Shown here piece after piece: positions 60,625 to 64,000 of a DNA stretch of 64,000 bases. The DNA lies in assembly GCA_948470335.1 (NCBI GenBank), contig CAOKOL010000007.1:1-64000 (forward strand), read 5' to 3'. The notes beneath the pieces were generated by a model. It did no database searches. It had not been told where the DNA came from and saw only the letters and a program-made list of their open reading frames with translations. The position numbers were made by a program, and so were the translations under genes. Source of the stretch: an uncultured Lachnospiraceae bacterium (GTDB lineage Bacteria; Bacillota; Clostridia; Lachnospirales; Lachnospiraceae). Each line of letters opens with the position of its first letter. The stretch's first letter is position 1.

Positions 60625-61314
60625 TCAGTCTCTTGATTCCACCACCAGCAGAATCCCCTGCCGGCATCGGATTGTGGCCCGGGGAGCGGCAATCTCGTTG
60701 CTGATCCCCAGACTGCTTCCGATAGACAGCACTGCTTCCTGCAGAGGGTATTTAAACCCTTCCAGTGTAATCCCTTTCACGGTTTCCGTCACCGGCAGCA
60801 GGGATACATAGTCTCCGTACTGCTCATCTCTGGAGATTATCCGTTCCCCTTCCAGCAGGGAAAGCTTATTACAGGCATCATACATCGTACAGGGAATCTG
60901 CTTTCTGTGGGCATGAAGCAGCGTATATATATTTGCCAGAGAATGGTCGATCCGGCTGCCGGTGCCTCCCAGGATATGAATCTGTGCGGCATGCAGCTCA
61001 ATCGCCAGCTCCATGGCCAGTTCCGTATCCGTGGCATCTTTCTCCGGTTTATGCCGGATCACACATATCCCCGGAAGGCTGGCATACTGTTCTAACAATG
61101 GCGCTTCCACCGTATCAAAATCGCCCACCAGATGGGTGGGCAGAATACCGGCGTCATGACAGAGGCGCAGGCCGCCGTCCACCGCCAGAATCAGGTCATA
61201 CCGGCGATTTGTCATAAAATCCGTTACAAAGGCCCGGTCTGCCATTCCGCCGCTGACCAGCAGCATGCTCCCGCCATTCTTCTTTTCCAGATTTTCTATT
61301 TCTTCCGCCATCAT
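60625..61314 (-). CDS. thiN: Thiamine pyrophosphokinase
   Basis: A 229-residue TPK: AVDGGLRLCHDAGILPTHLVGDFDTV split over the ATP-binding region, RHKPEKDATDTELAMELA for metal and thiamine binding, LGGTGSRIDHSLANI. It makes thiamine diphosphate from thiamine. ATG 61314 overlaps the rpe stop (ATGA); GTG 61320 is an alternative. Last gene of the prkC-rsgA-rpe-thiN unit usual in Firmicutes. Confidence 0.9.
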   Translation of the reverse strand: MMAEEIENLEKKNGGSMLLVSGGMADRAFVTDFMTNRRYDLILAVDGGLRLCHDAGILPTHLVGDFDTVEAPLLEQYASLPGICVIRHKPEKDATDTELAMELAIELHAAQIHILGGTGSRIDHSLANIYTLLHAHRKQIPCTMYDACNKLSLLEGERIISRDEQYGDYVSLLPVTETVKGITLEGFKYPLQEAVLSIGSSLGISNEIAAPRATIRCRQGILLVVESRD

Positions 61315-61979
61315 TTCCACGGTTCACATTCCTCTAACAATTTTATAAACGCCCTTGTATTTTCTCGGATATCCCCCTTAAATACGGCGGAACCGGCTAC
61401 CAGCACAGTGGCCCCGGCCCTTACGATCTCTTCCGCATTTTCCAGACTGACACCGCCGTCCACCTGGATATCCGCAGAAAGCCCCCGCTCATTCAGACAG
61501 CTTCGCAGAATTTTAATTTTTTCCGTCACATAGGGAATATATTTCTGACCGCCAAAGCCGGGATTCACCGACATCAGCAGGATCATATCCACCTCATTCA
61601 GAATATAGTCCAGCGCAGACAGAGAAGTGGCCGGGTTCAGCGCCACGCCCACTTTTATGCCCAGTCTGCGAATCTGCCTTACGGTTCGGTCCAGATGGCG
61701 GCAGGCCTCGGCATGAACCGTGATCAGGTCGGCGCCCGCCTCCGCATAATCCTGTACAAACCGTCCCGGTTCCTCTACCATCATATGCACGTCAAATTTC
61801 AGATCCGTACAGGAACGCAGCCTGCTGATCACAGGCGTGCCAAACGAAATACTGGGCACAAACATCCCGTCCATCACATCCAGATGGAGGTAATGCGCCC
61901 CGCTTTCTTCGATCACTTTGATATCCTCATGTAGCCTGGAAAAATCCGCCGCCAAAAGCGACGGCGCTAATTTTAACAT
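61311..61979 (-). CDS. rpe: Ribulose-phosphate 3-epimerase
   Basis: A 222-residue TIM-barrel enzyme: LAPSLLAADFSRL, HLDVMDGMFVPSISFG with the metal ligands, DVHMMVEEPGRFV, LMSVNPGFGGQKYIP and VDGGVSLENA. It interconverts ribulose-5-P and xylulose-5-P. ATG 61979 with GAGGAG 7 bases upstream is chosen over the adjacent ATG 61982. It overlaps thiN. Confidence 0.94.
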   Translation of the reverse strand: MLKLAPSLLAADFSRLHEDIKVIEESGAHYLHLDVMDGMFVPSISFGTPVISRLRSCTDLKFDVHMMVEEPGRFVQDYAEAGADLITVHAEACRHLDRTVRQIRRLGIKVGVALNPATSLSALDYILNEVDMILLMSVNPGFGGQKYIPYVTEKIKILRSCLNERGLSADIQVDGGVSLENAEEIVRAGATVLVAGSAVFKGDIRENTRAFIKLLEECEPWK

Positions 61980-62049
61980 CATCCTACTCCTCACTGGCAT
62001 CTTCTGCCGGCTCCGCTTCCGGACAATCGGCCATGCTTTGCCGCAGATC

Positions 62050-62952
62050 CTACCATTTCTTCCGGACAGCCTTTAATTCTTCGTACAGAAACCGATAGGA
62101 ATCATATCTGTGTCCGGCAATCTCCCCTGCTTCCGCTGCCCGTTTCACGCGGCAGTCCGGTTCGCTGACATGAACGCAGCCTGTAAAACGGCACTGCCCC
62201 TCATATTTCTGAAATTCAGGATAGTGGTTTTTCAGTTCTTCACAGGGTATCCCGCCGATATCCATGGAGCTGAATCCGGGCGTATCCATAACAAAGGTAT
62301 GGGGTTTCATATAAAAAAGCTCCGAATGCCTGGTGGTATGACGGCCCCGCTGAATCTTTTCGCTGACCGCCCCCGTTTCCATCTTTGCGTCCGGAATCAG
62401 TCTGTTCAGCAGGGAGGACTTTCCCACGCCGGAGGGCCCGGCCAGCGCGGTGGTTTTTCCCTCCAGAAGCCGTTCCACCCGGTCAAGCCCCCTGTTTTCA
62501 TAATTGCTGATAAACAGCAACGGGAATCCGGTGTTTCCGTAGATTTCCCGCAGTCGGTTTTCTGTTTCATCCTCCGCCAGATCCATTTTCCCGAAACAGA
62601 TCAGACAGGGAATCTGCTGCAGACCCATAGAGATCAGCAGACGGTCCAGAAGATCCAGATTCGGTTTGGGAGACGCCACGGCAAAAAGGATCAGCGCCTG
62701 GTCGATATTCGCCGTGGCCGGACGAATCAGCTGGTTGGTCCGGGGATAAATTTCTGTCAGACTCCCCACCTTTTCTTTCTCATCAAGCACCTGAATCCGC
62801 ACCCGATCTCCCACCAGCGGTTTCATCTTACGGTTTCTGAAAATCCCTTTCGCACGACATTCATAGATCTGTCCGATCCCGTCATGAACATAATAAAATC
62901 CGCCGATTCCTTTTATAATTTTCCCATTCATCACAGTTTCATGTTCTGCCAT
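62050..62952 (-). CDS. rsgA: Small ribosomal subunit biogenesis GTPase RsgA
   Basis: A 300-residue circularly permuted GTPase: N-terminal OB domain, G4 CFGKMDL (NKxD variant), G1 GPSGVGKSSLLNRL, switch RGRHTTRHSELF, G3 DTPGFSSM, and a C-terminal zinc site (Cys in GQCRFTGCVHVSEPDC). It checks 30S maturation. It lies between prkC and rpe as in other Firmicutes. Confidence 0.94.
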   Translation of the reverse strand: MAEHETVMNGKIIKGIGGFYYVHDGIGQIYECRAKGIFRNRKMKPLVGDRVRIQVLDEKEKVGSLTEIYPRTNQLIRPATANIDQALILFAVASPKPNLDLLDRLLISMGLQQIPCLICFGKMDLAEDETENRLREIYGNTGFPLLFISNYENRGLDRVERLLEGKTTALAGPSGVGKSSLLNRLIPDAKMETGAVSEKIQRGRHTTRHSELFYMKPHTFVMDTPGFSSMDIGGIPCEELKNHYPEFQKYEGQCRFTGCVHVSEPDCRVKRAAEAGEIAGHRYDSYRFLYEELKAVRKKW

Positions 62953-63006
62953 TCATCCGCCATTCACCCTGCGTAAAACCGCAGGCTTTCTGCCGCAAAG
63001 ACCTTC

Positions 63007-64000
63007 CTACTGAACCGGAAGATCCTCGCGGCCTGAATAATCGCCCTGTCCTTCCACCGGCACGCCGCCGCCGTCGTCAGGCTGTTCCACAGGCGCAGGC
63101 CCCAGACTCAGCCAGTAATTGACCGTCGTGCCTCTGCCCACCTGATCGCCTGCCGTGTGATCCATGCCGATCACCGCGTTTGCCGGGACAGAATCGTGAT
63201 AGCTGTCCTTTGTAATATCATGATTGCCCACCAGTCCTGATTCCGCCAGACTTCTCTGGGCCTCCGACTGGGAATGGTTCATAATATTCGGAACCGTCAC
63301 CGCATCTTTTCCCTTGCTGACAATCACATTTACCACCGTTCCCTCGGCCACCGTGGAACCGGAAGCCTCGCTCTGCCAGATTACGGTGCCCACCGGCGCT
63401 GAATTGTCAAATTCCTGGGTTACGGTGCCAAGGTTCAGTTTATTGACGGCCAGCAAGGAGGCAGCCCTTTCTTCCTCTTCTCCAAGAAGATTCGGAACAA
63501 CCGTGGTGCTGGTACTGCTTCCTGTGCTGACAATATAGGCGACCTCCGTTCCCGCCTCCACCGTCGTACCTGCGATCACACTCTGCCCCACAATATTTCC
63601 CGCGGCTACGACCTCATCCGGCTGCTCGGTACGCAGCCCTGCTTTCAGGCCGCTCTGCTGCAAAAGGGCAAGACCGTCCGCCTCCGGCCGGTTGTACAGA
63701 TCCGGCACTACCGTGGTGGTCACTTCCGGACCCTGGCTGATATAAATCGTTACGGTAGAGCCGATGGGCGCCAAACCGCCGATGGCAGGCTCACAGTCAT
63801 AAACTTCGCCCGGTTCGCTGTTATCGTCATACCCGGTCCGTACCTCTACTTCTAACCCCAGGTTTTTCAGCGCCCGTCTGGCCGCCGTCTCGGACATGCC
63901 CAGTATGGACTCCGGTATGGTTACGGTGCTGCTGCCGCTGCTTAAAGTGAGAAGCACCTGGGTATTTTTGCTGATTTTGCTGCCGGCCTCATATTCCTGA
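63007..64000 (-). CDS. prkC: Serine/threonine kinase PASTA region (partial, PrkC type)
   Basis: The 3' part of a gene cut by the right window edge; the frame stays open to base 64000. It encodes extracellular PASTA repeats, each opening with a VP-L/I pattern: ESILGMSETAARRALKNLGL, VPDLYNRPEADGLALLQQSG, VPNLLGEEEERAASLL, VPNIMNHSQSEAQRSLAESG. A short Gly/Pro tail ends the protein. PASTA domains bind peptidoglycan fragments or lipid II. The kinase and membrane parts lie beyond the window. Its position before rsgA fits prkC. Confidence 0.87.
   Translation of the reverse strand, partial: QEYEAGSKISKNTQVLLTLSSGSSTVTIPESILGMSETAARRALKNLGLEVEVRTGYDDNSEPGEVYDCEPAIGGLAPIGSTVTIYISQGPEVTTTVVPDLYNRPEADGLALLQQSGLKAGLRTEQPDEVVAAGNIVGQSVIAGTTVEAGTEVAYIVSTGSSTSTTVVPNLLGEEEERAASLLAVNKLNLGTVTQEFDNSAPVGTVIWQSEASGSTVAEGTVVNVIVSKGKDAVTVPNIMNHSQSEAQRSLAESGLVGNHDITKDSYHDSVPANAVIGMDHTAGDQVGRGTTVNYWLSLGPAPVEQPDDGGGVPVEGQGDYSGREDLPVQ

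Noticed and set aside
60621..60640. Terminator after the VanW gene
   Set aside because: GGAATCA/TGATTCC makes a 7-bp stem but has no T-run and lies partly in the thiN coding end, so I do not call it.

Overview
The window looks like the chromosome of an anaerobic Firmicute, most likely a Lachnospiraceae-type clostridium. The reasons are strong AGGAGG ribosome-binding sites, TTG starts, moderately high GC, a prkC-rsgA-rpe-thiN operon, clostridial lipoproteins and VanY/VanW cell-wall genes, and an oxygen-sensitive formate dehydrogenase system. I see no rRNA, tRNA, insertion sequence, prophage or CRISPR array. Almost all genes lie on the minus strand.

The left half (about 3.9-33.7 kb) is a formate / molybdenum-tungsten / selenium island. 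It holds a selenocysteine-containing formate dehydrogenase (fdhF; in-frame UGA at 9740-9742 with a recognisable SECIS hairpin) and its electron-transfer partners hylC, hylB and hylA. Together they fit an NAD- and ferredoxin-linked, probably electron-bifurcating, complex. Next come a DUF364 protein, a FecBCD-type ABC transporter flanked by two lipoproteins, a MOSC protein, mobA, moaA, a tungstate transporter (tupABC), two MoeA proteins fused to a periplasmic-binding-protein-like domain, a canonical moeA, a TetR regulator, a seryl-tRNA synthetase, moaC, a ModE-type DNA-binding protein, a MOSC-MogA fusion and a formate/nitrite channel (focA type). The island supplies metal, pterin cofactor and formate exchange to the enzyme. 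moaD, moaE and the sel genes are not in the window.

Three things stand out. First, a family of roughly 100-nt structured elements, five copies plus solitary tails, sits directly upstream of the ribosome-binding sites of hylC, DUF364 and moeA. Compensatory base changes are visible and four copies have a GNRA loop, so it is a candidate cis-regulatory RNA, possibly a relative of the Moco riboswitch. Second, TupA appears circularly permuted: the segment that normally ends the protein lies in front of the TTTS tungstate-binding motif. Third, focA, tupA and the hylB-hylA gap carry long, apparently structured leaders or spacers.

From 33.7 to 42.7 kb there are mostly housekeeping and small accessory genes: a flavoprotein, two GNAT acetyltransferases, a HipA-like kinase, YbaK, a PPIC foldase, a HAD phosphatase, Maf, pyridoxal kinase and an ECF transporter S component. 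From 42.7 to 51 kb lies a five-gene surface-glycan cluster with two paralogous membrane proteins. From 51 to 60.6 kb come an orphan histidine kinase, pepF, a two-component/VanY operon, a LysR regulator and a VanW protein. The window ends in the thiN-rpe-rsgA-prkC operon, with prkC cut by the right edge.
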